Assembly (NCBI RefSeq): GCF_900119695.1
Contig: NZ_LT632547.1
Span: forward strand, 186,001 to 250,000
DNA length: 64,000 nucleotides
Direction of reading: 5' to 3'
Source of the DNA: Actinomyces urinae
Lineage (GTDB): Bacteria > Actinomycetota > Actinomycetes > Actinomycetales > Actinomycetaceae
How positions within the stretch are numbered: position 1 is the first letter of the stretch; every line of letters starts with the position of its first letter. Positions 27,409-36,921 of the stretch are shown here, in pieces. Made by a program: the position numbers and the translations under genes. The notes under the pieces are model-generated. The model saw only the letters and a program-made list of their open reading frames with translations. It was not told the DNA's origin and searched no databases.

Positions 27409-28749
27409 ATGGACATTTTTGAGGCGGCGAATATGGATCCGATTGGGATCCCAAAGGCCGGTGAGGCCGCTCCGCTGGCGGTGCGAATGAGGCCAAGCTC
27501 GATTGAGGAAGTACTCGGTCAAGACCACCTATTGAAGGAGGGGTCTCCGTTACGTCGCCTCCTTGCGCCCGCGGATTCCTCGCGCGCCGTGTCCTCTTTG
27601 ATCCTTTGGGGTCCGCCGGGGGTGGGGAAGACGACGCTGGCGTATTTGATTGCTCGCCTGTCGGGACGTCATTTTGAGGAAATCTCGGCGGTAAATGCCG
27701 GCGTTAAAGAAGTGCGGGCTGTAATCGCATCGGCTAAGCGACGCTTGGGCGCAACCGGCGTGGAAACCGTTTTGTTTATTGACGAGGTCCATCGTTTCTC
27801 TCGCTCCCAGCAAGACGCCCTGCTCCCCGCTGTTGAAAATCGCTGGGTTACCCTAGTGGCTGCAACCACGGAAAACCCGTCATTTTCAGTTGTCAGCCCA
27901 CTGCTTTCTCGTTCGATTCTGCTTACCCTAGAGCCGTTGCAAGATAACGATATAGAAGCCCTTGTGCGCCGGGCATTGAGCGATGCGCGCGGTCTGGACG
28001 GGCGCGTGGGAATAGATGAGGAGGCGCTCGAACTACTGGTGCGCCTAGCCGGCGCTGATGCTCGCCGCTCGCTTACGATATTGGAGGCCGCGGCTGCGAA
28101 CGCTATTGACAGTGACAGCCGAGCGATTGAGCTCGATCACGTATCGCGTGCCGCTGACGCCGCCCTCGTACGCTACGGGGAGGATGAGCATTACGACGTG
28201 GCGTCCGCGTTCATCAAATCCATGCGTGGATCTGACGTCGACGCCGCCGTTCATTACCTGGCGCGCATGCTTGAGGCGGGGGAGGATCCACGATTTATTG
28301 CCCGGCGGATCATGATTTGCGCATCTGAGGATGTTGGTATGGCTGATCCAACAGCGCTGCAAACCGCTGTTGCGGCCGCTCAGGGAGTGCAAATGATTGG
28401 CATGCCGGAGGCGCGAATACTGCTGTCGCAAGCAGTTATCGCAATCGCTACAGCGCCGAAGTCTAACGCCTCATATCTTGCTGTTGATCGCGCTATTGCT
28501 GATATTCGCGCGGGTAAGGCCGGGCCGGTGCCAAAACACCTTCGCGACGCCCACTACGCGGGTGCGAAGAAGCTTGGTCACGGAAACGGCTACGTGTACG
28601 CGCACGATGAGCCCTACTCGATCGCAGCTCAGCAATACTTGCCGGATCAACTGGAAGGCACGCAGTACTACGAGCCCACGGCCAACGGCTTTGAGGCAAG
28701 CATCACTAAACGGCTCGAGAACGTGCGTAAACGCTTAAAAATGCGTTAG
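27409..28749 (+). CDS. rarA: Replication-associated recombination protein RarA (MgsA)
   Basis: A 446-residue AAA+ ATPase related to clamp loaders. Walker A is [11 protein letters not shown], Walker B is LFIDEVHRF, and the C-terminal half carries the RarA tetramerisation region with [16 protein letters not shown] and [16 protein letters not shown]. RarA acts at stalled replication forks. It is transcribed from its own promoter; the rpsD promoter overlaps its stop codon. Confidence 0.95.
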   Translation: MDIFEAANMDPIGIPKAGEAAPLAVRMRPSSIEEVLGQDHLLKEGSPLRRLLAPADSSRAVSSLILWGPPGVGKTTLAYLIARLSGRHFEEISAVNAGVKEVRAVIASAKRRLGATGVETVLFIDEVHRFSRSQQDALLPAVENRWVTLVAATTENPSFSVVSPLLSRSILLTLEPLQDNDIEALVRRALSDARGLDGRVGIDEEALELLVRLAGADARRSLTILEAAAANAIDSDSRAIELDHVSRAADAALVRYGEDEHYDVASAFIKSMRGSDVDAAVHYLARMLEAGEDPRFIARRIMICASEDVGMADPTALQTAVAAAQGVQMIGMPEARILLSQAVIAIATAPKSNASYLAVDRAIADIRAGKAGPVPKHLRDAHYAGAKKLGHGNGYVYAHDEPYSIAAQQYLPDQLEGTQYYEPTANGFEASITKRLENVRKRLKMR

Positions 28750-28863
28750 ACTGCGAAGGTTGCAAAAAGCAACACCCTGGGGTCTTAGCCCACGCATTGC
28801 GCAGAGGTGGCCCCGCGTAGGTGACTACGCGATTCGTTTTGAAGAAACAGGAAGGAATTCCAC
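28747..28863 (+). promoter_or_regulatory. rpsD promoter and structured leader
   Basis: TAGACT (28747-28752), overlapping the rarA stop, would start a ~105-base leader near 28759. The leader opens with a small stem GTTGC-AAAAA-GCAAC and later holds a perfect 7-base hairpin CGCGTAG-GTGA-CTACGCG (28814-28831) with a GNRA loop, followed by ATTCGTTTTG. A good site AGGAAGGA precedes the ATG. The hairpin could be an S4-responsive element or a weak attenuator; this is inference. Confidence 0.4.
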
Positions 28864-29484
28864 ATGGCACAGAGCTCACGCCGCCAGGTGCGCCTATCGC
28901 GCTCCCTTGGCGTTGCACTAACCCCGAAGGCAGCACGCTACTTCGAAAAGCGCCCGTACGGCCCCGGCCAGCACGGCCGCGCCCGTCGTCGTCAAGATTC
29001 CGACTACGCGGTTCGTCTGAAGGAGAAGCAGCGTCTGCGCGCACAGTACGGTCTGCGTGAGGCACAGATGCGTCGCGCATTCGAAGAGGCCCTCCGTATG
29101 GAAGGCATCACCGGTTCGAACCTCGTGCAGCACCTCGAGCAGCGTCTCGATGCGCTCGTACTTCGTTCTGGTTTTGCTCGCACCATTGCGCAGGCCCGCC
29201 AGTTCGTGGTGCACCGCCACATCCTCGTTGATGGCAAGATCGTCGACCGTCCGTCGTTCCGCGTGAAGCCGGGTCAGACCATCCAGGTTAAGCCGAAGTC
29301 CCAGACCACCACGCCGTTTGAGATTGCGGCGCAGGGCATTCACCGCGACGTGCTCCCGGCAGTACCGGGCTACCTTGAGGTTGACCTTGAACGTCTGCGT
29401 GCAACTCTGGTTCGCCTGCCGCAACGCGAAGAGATTCCGGTAGTTTGTGAAGACCAACTGGTCGTTGAATACTACTCGCGTTAA
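28864..29484 (+). CDS. rpsD: 30S ribosomal protein S4
   Basis: A 206-residue S4 with its S4 RNA-binding domain at ~95-160 (LVQHLEQRLDALVLRSGFA, RQFVVHRHILVDG). The N-terminal region has no CxxC zinc-binding cysteines, so it is the zinc-independent form of S4. It nucleates 30S assembly by binding 16S rRNA. It stands alone rather than within the alpha operon with rpsM-rpsK-rpoA, as in other actinobacteria with an isolated C-minus rpsD. Confidence 0.95.
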   Translation: MAQSSRRQVRLSRSLGVALTPKAARYFEKRPYGPGQHGRARRRQDSDYAVRLKEKQRLRAQYGLREAQMRRAFEEALRMEGITGSNLVQHLEQRLDALVLRSGFARTIAQARQFVVHRHILVDGKIVDRPSFRVKPGQTIQVKPKSQTTTPFEIAAQGIHRDVLPAVPGYLEVDLERLRATLVRLPQREEIPVVCEDQLVVEYYSR

Positions 29485-29496
29485 TCCTTAACTTTT

Positions 29497-29525
29497 CAAG
29501 TGCCCCGGTTTTGCCGGGGCACTTG
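29497..29525 (+). terminator. Hairpin terminator after rpsD
   Basis: Perfect 12-base stem CAAGTGCCCCGG / CCGGGGCACTTG with loop TTTTG. No T-run follows, so termination may rest on stem strength. Confidence 0.65.
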
Positions 29526-29587
29526 CAGTACATGCGTACTAGTTAGCGGTATGCGATTCCAGTTTCCAGCCGCGCGCAAAAACTGCG

Positions 29588-29593
29588 TATTAT
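29588..29593 (+). promoter_or_regulatory. Possible -10 element of alaS
   Basis: TATTAT lies 38 bases before the alaS ATG; a leader of about 30 bases with AAGGA follows. No clear -35. Confidence 0.3.
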
Positions 29594-29631
29594 TGGCATT
29601 GATTTAAACTTCGAGCCCCACAAGGATCAGA

Positions 29632-32307
29632 ATGCAAACTTCTGAGATTGCGAAGCGTTGGCTTCAGTACTTTGAGAAGAACGACCATATTATCCGCCCG
29701 TCGGTTCCACTGGTCTCTCCCGATCCGTCGATCCTGTTCACGATCGCGGGCATGGTTCCGTTCATTCCGTACATTATTGGTACCGAGAAGGCCCCGTGGC
29801 CGCGGGCTGCATCCGTGCAAAAGTGCATTCGCACCAATGACATTGAAAACGTTGGTCGTACCACTCGTCACGGCACGTTCTTCCAAATGAATGGCAACTT
29901 CTCATTCGGCGACTACTTCAAAGAGGGAGCTATTGACTTCGCGTGGGAGCTTCTAACCGGCCGTGTTGAAGACGGCCTGTATGGCCTCGACGGCGATCGC
30001 ATGTGGGTGACGATTTGGGATCAGGACGACGTGTCTTACGATCACCTAACCAAGCACATTGGGATGGACCCAAGGCATATTGTTCAGCTACCTCGTGAAG
30101 ATATTTTCTGGCATACCGGTCAGCCTGGCCCGGCTGGGCCTTGCGCGGAGTTCCACTACGATCGCGGCCCCGCATTTGGCCCCGAGGCCGTTGGTGGAAC
30201 TGTGGATCCGGGTGGTGATCGCTACCTGGAGGTTTGGAACCTCGTGTTTGACCAGTACTTGCGCGGCGAGGGCACGGGGTCTGACTTCCCACTCCTTGGG
30301 GAGCTGGACGAGAAGGCTATTGATACCGGTGCCGGTTTGGAACGCCTCGCGTTTGTGCTTCAAGACAAGCCAAATATGTTCGAGATAGACCAGGTGCGCC
30401 CGGTCATTACCGCGGCGGAGGAGATGTCCGGCTACAAGTATGACACCGGCGATAATCCGGAACACGACGTGCACATGCGCATCGTCGCGGACCACGTGCG
30501 TTCGGCAATGATGCTCATCAACGATGGTGTTATTCCTGGCAATGATGGCCGTGGGTACGTGCTTCGCCGAATCATGCGCCGCGCAATTCGCTCTATGCGT
30601 CTGCTGGGTGTGGACGAGGCGACTATGCCAACTCTCATGCCGGTTTCTCGTGACGTTATGAAGAGCTCGTATCCAGAGCTAGAGACAAACTGGAGCCGCA
30701 TCGCTGACGTTGCTTACAGCGAGGAAGAGTCGTTCAGGCGCACGCTGTCTTCGGGGACCACGATCCTAGACACCGCGGTGGATAAGGCTAAGAAGGGCGC
30801 CTCGAAGCTTTCTGGCGAGGACGCATTCCGTCTGCACGACACCTACGGCTTCCCGATCGACCTCACGCTTGAGATGGCTCGTGAACAGGGTGTCGATGTT
30901 GATGAGGCGCGTTTCCACGAGCTAATGGAGGAGCAGAAAACCCGTGCCCGTGCCGATGCACTGGCGAAGAAGAGCGGGCACGTGGATTCGCGTATTTACC
31001 ACGACATTCAGCACAACCTCGGTGGCAACTCCCGTTTTGTGGGGTACACGGACTCCAAGATCGAGTCGAAGATCGCGGGCATCGTTGTGGACGGCAATGG
31101 CCTTCCGGCTGCGTCAGCTCCCGCCGACGTTGAGATCGTTTTGGATACCACTCCGTTCTATGCCGAGAAGGGTGGTCAGCTGGCTGACCACGGCACGATT
31201 CGTACGGCCTCTGGCGCTCTGATTGACGTACACGACGTGCAGGAGCCAGTGAAGGGGCTTGCAGTGCACCGCGGTCGACTGCTGGAGGGAACGGTCGCGC
31301 TTGACGAAGTTGCGATCGCGGAGATTGACGATGCGCGTCGTCTTGCGATTGCTCGGGCACACACTGCAACGCACATGGTGCACAAGGGCTTGCACGAGTT
31401 CCTCGGCGAACAGGCCACGCAGGCAGGTTCTGAGAACTCTCCTTCGCGGATGAGGTTTGACTTCCACCACCCGTCGCAGGTTCCCAGCGACGTTATGGAT
31501 GGCATTGAGGAACGCGTCAACCAGCGTCTAGCTGAAGACCTAACCGTTACCGACTCCATCATGTCGCTAGATGAGGCTCGCGGCCTCGGTGCTATGGCAT
31601 TGTTTGGCGAGAAGTACGGCAATGAAGTGCGCGTGGTCAACATTGGTGACGGCTGGTCCCTGGAGCTGTGTGCGGGTACGCACGTGCCCAGCACTGGCCA
31701 CATTGGTCGTATCGCGGTGCTCGGAGAATCATCCATCGGCTCAGGCGTGCGCCGTATCGACGCGCTCGTAGGCGATGGGGCGTATGGTTTCCAAGCCAAG
31801 GAGCACGCGATCGTCTCGCAACTGTCAGCGATGATGGGAGCAAACGCAGATGAGCTACCTGGCCGCATCGAATCGCTTATGAAGAGGCTGAAGGAGGCCG
31901 AGAAGATCGCTGCGAAGCTCGGTGAACAGCAGCTTCTGGCTCGCGCGAGCGAAATCGCGGGCCGCGTCCACGAGCTCGGTTCGGTTCAGGCAGTGATTGA
32001 GGATCTGGGTGAGCTTCCATCCACAGACGCCTTGCGTTCTCTCGTAACTGACATTCGTGCTCGCCTTGGTGAGTCCAAGCCAGCTGTGGTTGCGGGTATC
32101 GGCGTGGTGAATGGCCGGCCCCAGGTGGTTGTTGCAACTAATGATTCGGCGAGGACTTTGGGAGTCAAGGCTGGCAACCTCGTGCGCATTGGTGCGAAGG
32201 CTCTCAAGGGCGGCGGCGGAGGCCGCGACGATCTGGCTCAGGGAGGTGGCCAAGATCCGGAGGCAACTGGGCTTGCCAAGGAAGCCATCGAGTCAGAACT
32301 GCGTTAA
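29632..32307 (+). CDS. alaS: Alanyl-tRNA synthetase
   Basis: An 891-residue class II synthetase of full length. The N-terminal catalytic domain has RPSVPLVSPDPSILFTIAGM and the class II core, the editing domain carries the zinc motifs HTATHMVHKGLHEF and CAGTHVPSTG, and the C-terminal C-Ala/DHHA1 region ends with the Gly-rich GGGGGRDDLAQGGG motif. It charges tRNA-Ala and clears mischarged Ser and Gly. It is followed closely by ruvX and mltG, a common bacterial order (alaS-yqgF-mltG). Confidence 0.97.
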   Translation: MQTSEIAKRWLQYFEKNDHIIRPSVPLVSPDPSILFTIAGMVPFIPYIIGTEKAPWPRAASVQKCIRTNDIENVGRTTRHGTFFQMNGNFSFGDYFKEGAIDFAWELLTGRVEDGLYGLDGDRMWVTIWDQDDVSYDHLTKHIGMDPRHIVQLPREDIFWHTGQPGPAGPCAEFHYDRGPAFGPEAVGGTVDPGGDRYLEVWNLVFDQYLRGEGTGSDFPLLGELDEKAIDTGAGLERLAFVLQDKPNMFEIDQVRPVITAAEEMSGYKYDTGDNPEHDVHMRIVADHVRSAMMLINDGVIPGNDGRGYVLRRIMRRAIRSMRLLGVDEATMPTLMPVSRDVMKSSYPELETNWSRIADVAYSEEESFRRTLSSGTTILDTAVDKAKKGASKLSGEDAFRLHDTYGFPIDLTLEMAREQGVDVDEARFHELMEEQKTRARADALAKKSGHVDSRIYHDIQHNLGGNSRFVGYTDSKIESKIAGIVVDGNGLPAASAPADVEIVLDTTPFYAEKGGQLADHGTIRTASGALIDVHDVQEPVKGLAVHRGRLLEGTVALDEVAIAEIDDARRLAIARAHTATHMVHKGLHEFLGEQATQAGSENSPSRMRFDFHHPSQVPSDVMDGIEERVNQRLAEDLTVTDSIMSLDEARGLGAMALFGEKYGNEVRVVNIGDGWSLELCAGTHVPSTGHIGRIAVLGESSIGSGVRRIDALVGDGAYGFQAKEHAIVSQLSAMMGANADELPGRIESLMKRLKEAEKIAAKLGEQQLLARASEIAGRVHELGSVQAVIEDLGELPSTDALRSLVTDIRARLGESKPAVVAGIGVVNGRPQVVVATNDSARTLGVKAGNLVRIGAKALKGGGGGRDDLAQGGGQDPEATGLAKEAIESELR

Positions 32308-32309
32308 CT

Positions 32310-32783
32310 TTGGTGAAACGACCTGGCCCGAGGATGGGCATCGACTACGGCTCCGTTCGAATCGGAGTCGCAGTCACCGATCCTGCGGGTCAGATCGTTT
32401 TCCCAAAAACTAATGTGCACGTAGATAAGTACGGTGGGCACATCATCGAGCTGATTGAGATAGCTGAAGAGCTCAATCCGATTGAAATTGTTATTGGATA
32501 CCCCAAGCATCTCAAAGGAAAGTCTGGAGCGTCGGCAAAAGCCGCCCGCACACTAGCTCACGAGCTAAAGGCAGATCTGGACCGCCCTCGCATTTGTCTT
32601 TTTGACGAGCGGCTAACAACAAACTTGGCTCACGCTGACCTCGCAGCGCAAGGAATTGAAAATCGGCTGCGAGGTGACAAGGTAGATCAGCTCGCAGCGG
32701 CTATTATTTTAGAAACGTCCATAGACTTTGAGGAAAATACGGGAAGGCTTCCCGGAGAGACCGTAAGTCGCGGAAAGTTCTAG
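32310..32783 (+). CDS. ruvX: Pre-16S rRNA nuclease RuvX (YqgF)
   Basis: A ~157-residue RNase H-fold protein. The catalytic acidic residues are in MGIDYGSVRIGVAVTD (first Asp), the ERLTT motif (FDERLTTNLA) and the C-terminal DKVDQLAAAIIL. The family matures the 5' end of 16S rRNA. The start is either TTG 32310 or GTG 32313, 2-5 bases after alaS; neither has a clear ribosome binding site, suggesting coupled translation. Confidence 0.92.
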   Translation: MVKRPGPRMGIDYGSVRIGVAVTDPAGQIVFPKTNVHVDKYGGHIIELIEIAEELNPIEIVIGYPKHLKGKSGASAKAARTLAHELKADLDRPRICLFDERLTTNLAHADLAAQGIENRLRGDKVDQLAAAIILETSIDFEENTGRLPGETVSRGKF

Positions 32784-32796
32784 GAGAATCAAGGCA

Positions 32797-34170
32797 GTGA
32801 GTGACCAATTTCCCCACCCGCACGGCGATGGTGAACCCCAAGAGTTCCCGAATCGTCGTGACATTCTTCGAGAACGTCAGTTGCGGGCAGCAGAAGAAGC
32901 GCGTAAAGAAGAACGCCGGCGGGCTCGTGAAAAGCGCCGTCAAGCCGAAGAGGGCGGTCCTTCCCCGCAGTCGCAAAATGTGCCCGGGCCAAGATCCACA
33001 AGGGGAGTGCAGAGCATTCACGAGGAGCATCTGCTACACGATCCGCTAACCACGGGCACAAGATCCCGTCGCGTTGCTGCTGAACGTGCTCGCGTTTTGA
33101 AGCGTAGGCGTAACGCCAAGATCCGCACCGCGCTGGTTATTACCGCTGTGCTCGCTATTATCGCGCTGTGTGTTTACATTGCCTTGGGTGCAATCTCGAG
33201 TTCTCGTTCTCAGACCGGTGCATTGGACTATCCGGGTCCTGGCAGTGGTGAGGTTGAAGTGGTTGTGAACCCGGGTGATTCGGGCGACGCTATCGGCGCA
33301 AACCTTGTGAAGCTAGGAGTTGTAAAGTCTGAGGACGCTTTCTTGCAGGCGTGGGTGGACAATGCGGCCGCAAACTCTTTGCAGCCCGGTACCTATACGC
33401 TCAAGAAGGAAATGCGCGCAGTGGATGCGTTGGCTGCACTACTCGACCCGTCTAATAGATCTTCAAATGCAGTCACTGTTCCTCCAGGTTTTACCAAGGC
33501 GCAGGTTGTGGAACGGCTCTCAAGTTTCGGTAACTTCAGTGCGGACGAGGTCGAAGCCGCGATGTCGGACGCGGCGGGCATAGGCTTGCCAGCGGAGGCC
33601 AACGGTGACGCGGAAGGTTGGCTAGCGCCCGGTAGCTACGAGGTGCACAGTGATGATACGCCGCAGGATGTAATCGCCGAGATGGTTACAGCGATGAAGG
33701 CGAAACTCGATGGTTTAGGCGTGCCGGAGGATCAGCGTCAAGAGCTCCTCATTAAAGCTTCTATCCTTGAGCGCGAGGTTAACATCGAGCAGTATTACCC
33801 GATGGTTGCACGCGTCATCGAGAATCGTCTAACGCAGCCCCAGGCAGAGACTGTGGGTTATCTGAACATGGATTCAACGGTGCTCTACGGCGTGGGCAAG
33901 GTGGGCGGTGTTCCCACTGCCAATGAAGTTGCCGATGAGTCGAACCCGTATAACACGTACAAACACAAGGGATTGCCTCCAAGTCCGATCTCCAGCCCAT
34001 CAGACTTGGCCCTCGAATCGATGCTGAATCCCGCAGATGGTGACTGGCTGTACTTTGTAACAGTCAATTTGGATACGGGTGAGACGAAGTTCGCCGCAAC
34101 TCTTGAAGAGCAGGAGAAGAACCGGGCCCTCTTTGACCAGTGGTGCACGGACAATCCGGGGAAGTGCTAA
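32797..34170 (+). CDS. mltG: Endolytic murein transglycosylase MltG (YceG-like)
   Basis: A 457-residue membrane-anchored enzyme. A long charged cytoplasmic N-terminus (~1-107, rich in Arg and Glu and probably coiled) precedes one TM segment at ~108-131. The extracellular part has a LysM-like subdomain and the catalytic Glu in KASILEREVN (~residue 330). MltG cuts nascent glycan strands and sets their length. The cytoplasmic extension is longer than in E. coli but usual in actinobacteria. GTG start; aroE begins one base after its stop. Confidence 0.93.
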   Translation: MSDQFPHPHGDGEPQEFPNRRDILRERQLRAAEEARKEERRRAREKRRQAEEGGPSPQSQNVPGPRSTRGVQSIHEEHLLHDPLTTGTRSRRVAAERARVLKRRRNAKIRTALVITAVLAIIALCVYIALGAISSSRSQTGALDYPGPGSGEVEVVVNPGDSGDAIGANLVKLGVVKSEDAFLQAWVDNAAANSLQPGTYTLKKEMRAVDALAALLDPSNRSSNAVTVPPGFTKAQVVERLSSFGNFSADEVEAAMSDAAGIGLPAEANGDAEGWLAPGSYEVHSDDTPQDVIAEMVTAMKAKLDGLGVPEDQRQELLIKASILEREVNIEQYYPMVARVIENRLTQPQAETVGYLNMDSTVLYGVGKVGGVPTANEVADESNPYNTYKHKGLPPSPISSPSDLALESMLNPADGDWLYFVTVNLDTGETKFAATLEEQEKNRALFDQWCTDNPGKC

Positions 34171-34171
34171 C

Positions 34172-35002
34172 GTGCGGGCTTTTGTGATTGGGCAGCCGAT
34201 CGAGCATAGCTTGTCTCCTGTCCTCCATCGTGCAGCATACGAAGCACTCGAACTGCCCTGGACGTTCGAGCGGCGCGAAGTTGGATCTGATGATCTACCT
34301 GCCTTTCTGGATTCGATTGGCGAGGACGTTGCTGGCTTGGCGGTTACGATGCCGCTGAAACAAGCGGTGATGAGACATCTGGACGCTATTGAACCTCTTG
34401 CTGCGGCCGTTGGAGCGGTGAACACAGTGGTACCCGCAGCTCGCGTACTGTCGGGTTTTAACACCGACGTGTATGGGATTGTGCAGGCGATTTCGCGGGC
34501 TAAACAGACAGAAAAGGGCACGAGAGCAGTGATACTGGGTGCCCGCGCCACAGCTTCGTCGACATTAGCCGCACTGGGACAACTAGGGGCGAGCCAAATC
34601 CAGACGATTGCTCGTTCGTTTAGCGGGCCGGGATCGATAAGCTTGGCTGAAACCCGGTTGGGCGTATCTACGCAGCACATTCCGTGGCGCGATAGCGAGC
34701 GTGCACAGGCCGCACTATCGGCAGCAGACATCGTGGTATCGACCCTACCGGCCAGTGTCGGTGACCATTGGGCTAAGCAGTTCCGGCCTAAGCCAGGTAG
34801 CGTCCTCCTTGATGTCGCCTACAATCCCTGGCCTTCCAAACTCGCGCAAGCGGGCGAGGCAGGGGGCGCGGTGGTGGTCTCCGGCTACTCGATGTTGCTT
34901 TACCAGGCATGCCAGCAGGTTGAGCTAATGACTGGACGCGGCGCGCCTGTGGAAGAAATGCGTAGTGCGCTTCAAGAAGCGACTAAGCTATCTAACCTAT
35001 GA
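34172..35002 (+). CDS. aroE: Shikimate dehydrogenase
   Basis: A 276-residue NADP-dependent dehydrogenase that reduces 3-dehydroshikimate. The shikimate-binding HSLSPVLH segment, the catalytic Lys in MPLKQA, NTVV and the nucleotide-binding ILGARATAS (a variant of GAGGxA) are visible, and GYSMLLYQACQQ is the usual C-terminal motif. I start at GTG 34172, just after the mltG stop; the frame is open further upstream inside mltG but that is not needed. The stop overlaps the ATG of the next gene (ATGA). Confidence 0.92.
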   Translation: MRAFVIGQPIEHSLSPVLHRAAYEALELPWTFERREVGSDDLPAFLDSIGEDVAGLAVTMPLKQAVMRHLDAIEPLAAAVGAVNTVVPAARVLSGFNTDVYGIVQAISRAKQTEKGTRAVILGARATASSTLAALGQLGASQIQTIARSFSGPGSISLAETRLGVSTQHIPWRDSERAQAALSAADIVVSTLPASVGDHWAKQFRPKPGSVLLDVAYNPWPSKLAQAGEAGGAVVVSGYSMLLYQACQQVELMTGRGAPVEEMRSALQEATKLSNL

Positions 35003-35676
35003 CAACGCAAATTATTACCTGGGTTCTCGCTGCCGTCATGGGCGTGGCGGTTGTAGTGTGGGCGGCATTCAGCGGCCCTACCTATCTCGACTCGTATTTC
35101 CATAAAGCTGATAAGCGTGCGCTTACGCGCACCGAACTGGCGCTCTACTCGGCTGTTCCTCAGGTTGTTGTCGCACTGTTTGGCACAAAGGACCCGTTCT
35201 TGATGACTACCGTTCCGTTAGCGGGGCTCTTTAGCCTTATAGCGGTGGTTGACGGCAGGACGAAGAAGATACCGAACGTGCTGAGCTTCCTCACAATGAT
35301 TTCATTGGTTGTTGGCGGCGTAGTTGGTATTCTTATTAGATTTTTCGCGTTGCATGAAACCACTTCGATTGTGGGCATAGTGGCGGGCGCACTGATTTGG
35401 CTGGGACCATTTTGGATGCTTTACGCGTTCGGAGGCGGGATTGGCCGCGCGGATGTGAAACTGGCTCCAATTATCGGTGCCTGGCTGGGCTTGTACGGCG
35501 CTGGCGTTGCGTTTGGAGGACTCCTCACTGCGGTTATTGTTGGCGGCGTCTACGCTTTTGCGCTGTTGCTGATTCGCAAGGTCTCGTGGAGTACAACGGT
35601 GCCGTTCGGACCAGCACTGGTCGCTGGAGGTCTGATCGCTTGGTTTGTTACGGGTGGCGCTGTCTCACCCTGGTAG
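34999..35676 (+). CDS. A24 family prepilin peptidase-like protein (short form)
   Basis: A 225-residue protein with about six to seven TM segments. The two catalytic Asp motifs of A24 aspartic peptidases are present: VVDGRTKKIPN and GGGIGRADVKLAP. The N-terminal methyltransferase domain with zinc cysteines found in full PilD enzymes is missing, so this is the peptidase-only form. No pilin or secretion gene lies nearby. A similar gene sits beside aroE in mycobacteria, so the location is conserved and not evidence of a pilus here. Substrate unknown. Confidence 0.82.
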   Translation: MTTQIITWVLAAVMGVAVVVWAAFSGPTYLDSYFHKADKRALTRTELALYSAVPQVVVALFGTKDPFLMTTVPLAGLFSLIAVVDGRTKKIPNVLSFLTMISLVVGGVVGILIRFFALHETTSIVGIVAGALIWLGPFWMLYAFGGGIGRADVKLAPIIGAWLGLYGAGVAFGGLLTAVIVGGVYAFALLLIRKVSWSTTVPFGPALVAGGLIAWFVTGGAVSPW

Positions 35677-35718
35677 TTTTAACCGCCGGTATTTTCGCCG
35701 GTGTGTAACACTGGAACC

Positions 35719-36921
35719 ATGATCAGGTGGATGAGTGCGGGCGAATCGCATGGCGAAGCCCTGGTGGGCATTATTGATGGCGTACCCAAGGGCGTTGAAC
35801 TAAGCACCCAAAAGCTGGCTGACGAGCTCGCGCGCAGGCGCGCGGGGCATGGTCGCGGCGCTAGGCAGAAGTTCGAACAGGATCGCGTGCGCATTCTTGG
35901 GGGAGTGCGCCATGGCCTCACCATCGGATCACCCGTAGCTATCGAAATCGCGAACTCGGAATGGCCCAAATGGCAGGTTGTGATGAGCTCAGACCCGGTT
36001 GATCCGAAGGATCTTCTTATCGACGCGGGCACTGGCGACGAACGCGAGGTGGCTCGCAATCGTCCGCTTACTAGGCCGCGTCCGGGACATGCGGATCTAG
36101 CGGGCATGATGAAGTTTGACCACGAGGATGCGCGCCCAGTGTTAGAGCGAGCTTCAGCGCGCGAGAGCGCAACGCGAGTCGCACTCGGCTTGGTGGCGCG
36201 CCAGTTTTTGCATCAGGTGGCGGGCATTGAGATCGTCTCGCACGTGGTGGCGGTAGGGTCGGAAACAGCGGATATTCCCGCTCCGCGCCCAAAAGACGCA
36301 GATCGTTTGGATGCCAGCCCGGTAAGAACCTTGGATGAAGATGCGCAGGCACGGTTCATCGCCGCGATAGACCATGCGAAGAAGAGCGGAGACACAATCG
36401 GGGGAGTTACCGAGGTAGCCGCCTACGGCGTGCCGGTGGGGCTGGGAAGCTACACGCAGTGGGATGAGCGACTCGACGCCGCCCTTGCTGGCGCTCTTAT
36501 GTCTATCCAATCGGCGAAGTCAGTGGAGATTGGCCGCGATCAGGTGGGACGGCCCGGCTCGATGGCTCACGACGAAATTGTTGTAGAAGGCGATCCCCGC
36601 CGGCTTTCTAACCGGGCCGGTGGCATCGAGGGCGGCATGTCCAATGGCGAGCCGATCCTAGCTCGCGTGGGTTTCAAACCGATATCCACTGTGCCGCGCG
36701 CGCGTTCTACGATTGACCTGACCACTGGCCAGCAGGCTCCGGCTCTGCACCAGCGTTCTGATGCGAGCCAGATTGTTCCGGCCGCAGTGATCTGCGAGTC
36801 CATGATGGCTCTAACGCTCGCAAACGAGATCCTAAAAATGTTCGGTACCGGCTATGTTGATCGTATTCGCGCCGCGATTGAGGCCTACAACGGTAGGGTT
36901 AGCGAGCGTCTGCACCCATGA
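35719..36921 (+). CDS. aroC: Chorismate synthase
   Basis: A 400-residue FMN-dependent enzyme that converts EPSP to chorismate. The signatures GESHGEALVGIIDGVP, GRGARQKFEQDRVRILGGVRHG and the C-terminal RSDASQIVPAA are present. I start at ATG 35719, which gives the standard MIRWMSAGESHG N-terminus; a GTG six codons upstream is in frame. Its stop overlaps the ATG of aroK (ATGA). Its reduced-FMN cofactor links it to the flavin supply discussed for the riboswitch at 56.2 kb. Confidence 0.95.
   Translation: MIRWMSAGESHGEALVGIIDGVPKGVELSTQKLADELARRRAGHGRGARQKFEQDRVRILGGVRHGLTIGSPVAIEIANSEWPKWQVVMSSDPVDPKDLLIDAGTGDEREVARNRPLTRPRPGHADLAGMMKFDHEDARPVLERASARESATRVALGLVARQFLHQVAGIEIVSHVVAVGSETADIPAPRPKDADRLDASPVRTLDEDAQARFIAAIDHAKKSGDTIGGVTEVAAYGVPVGLGSYTQWDERLDAALAGALMSIQSAKSVEIGRDQVGRPGSMAHDEIVVEGDPRRLSNRAGGIEGGMSNGEPILARVGFKPISTVPRARSTIDLTTGQQAPALHQRSDASQIVPAAVICESMMALTLANEILKMFGTGYVDRIRAAIEAYNGRVSERLHP

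Noticed and set aside
28750-28863. Small stable RNA or tRNA gene in the gap before rpsD
   Set aside because: No cloverleaf, SRP or tmRNA signature is visible; the structure fits a leader of rpsD better.
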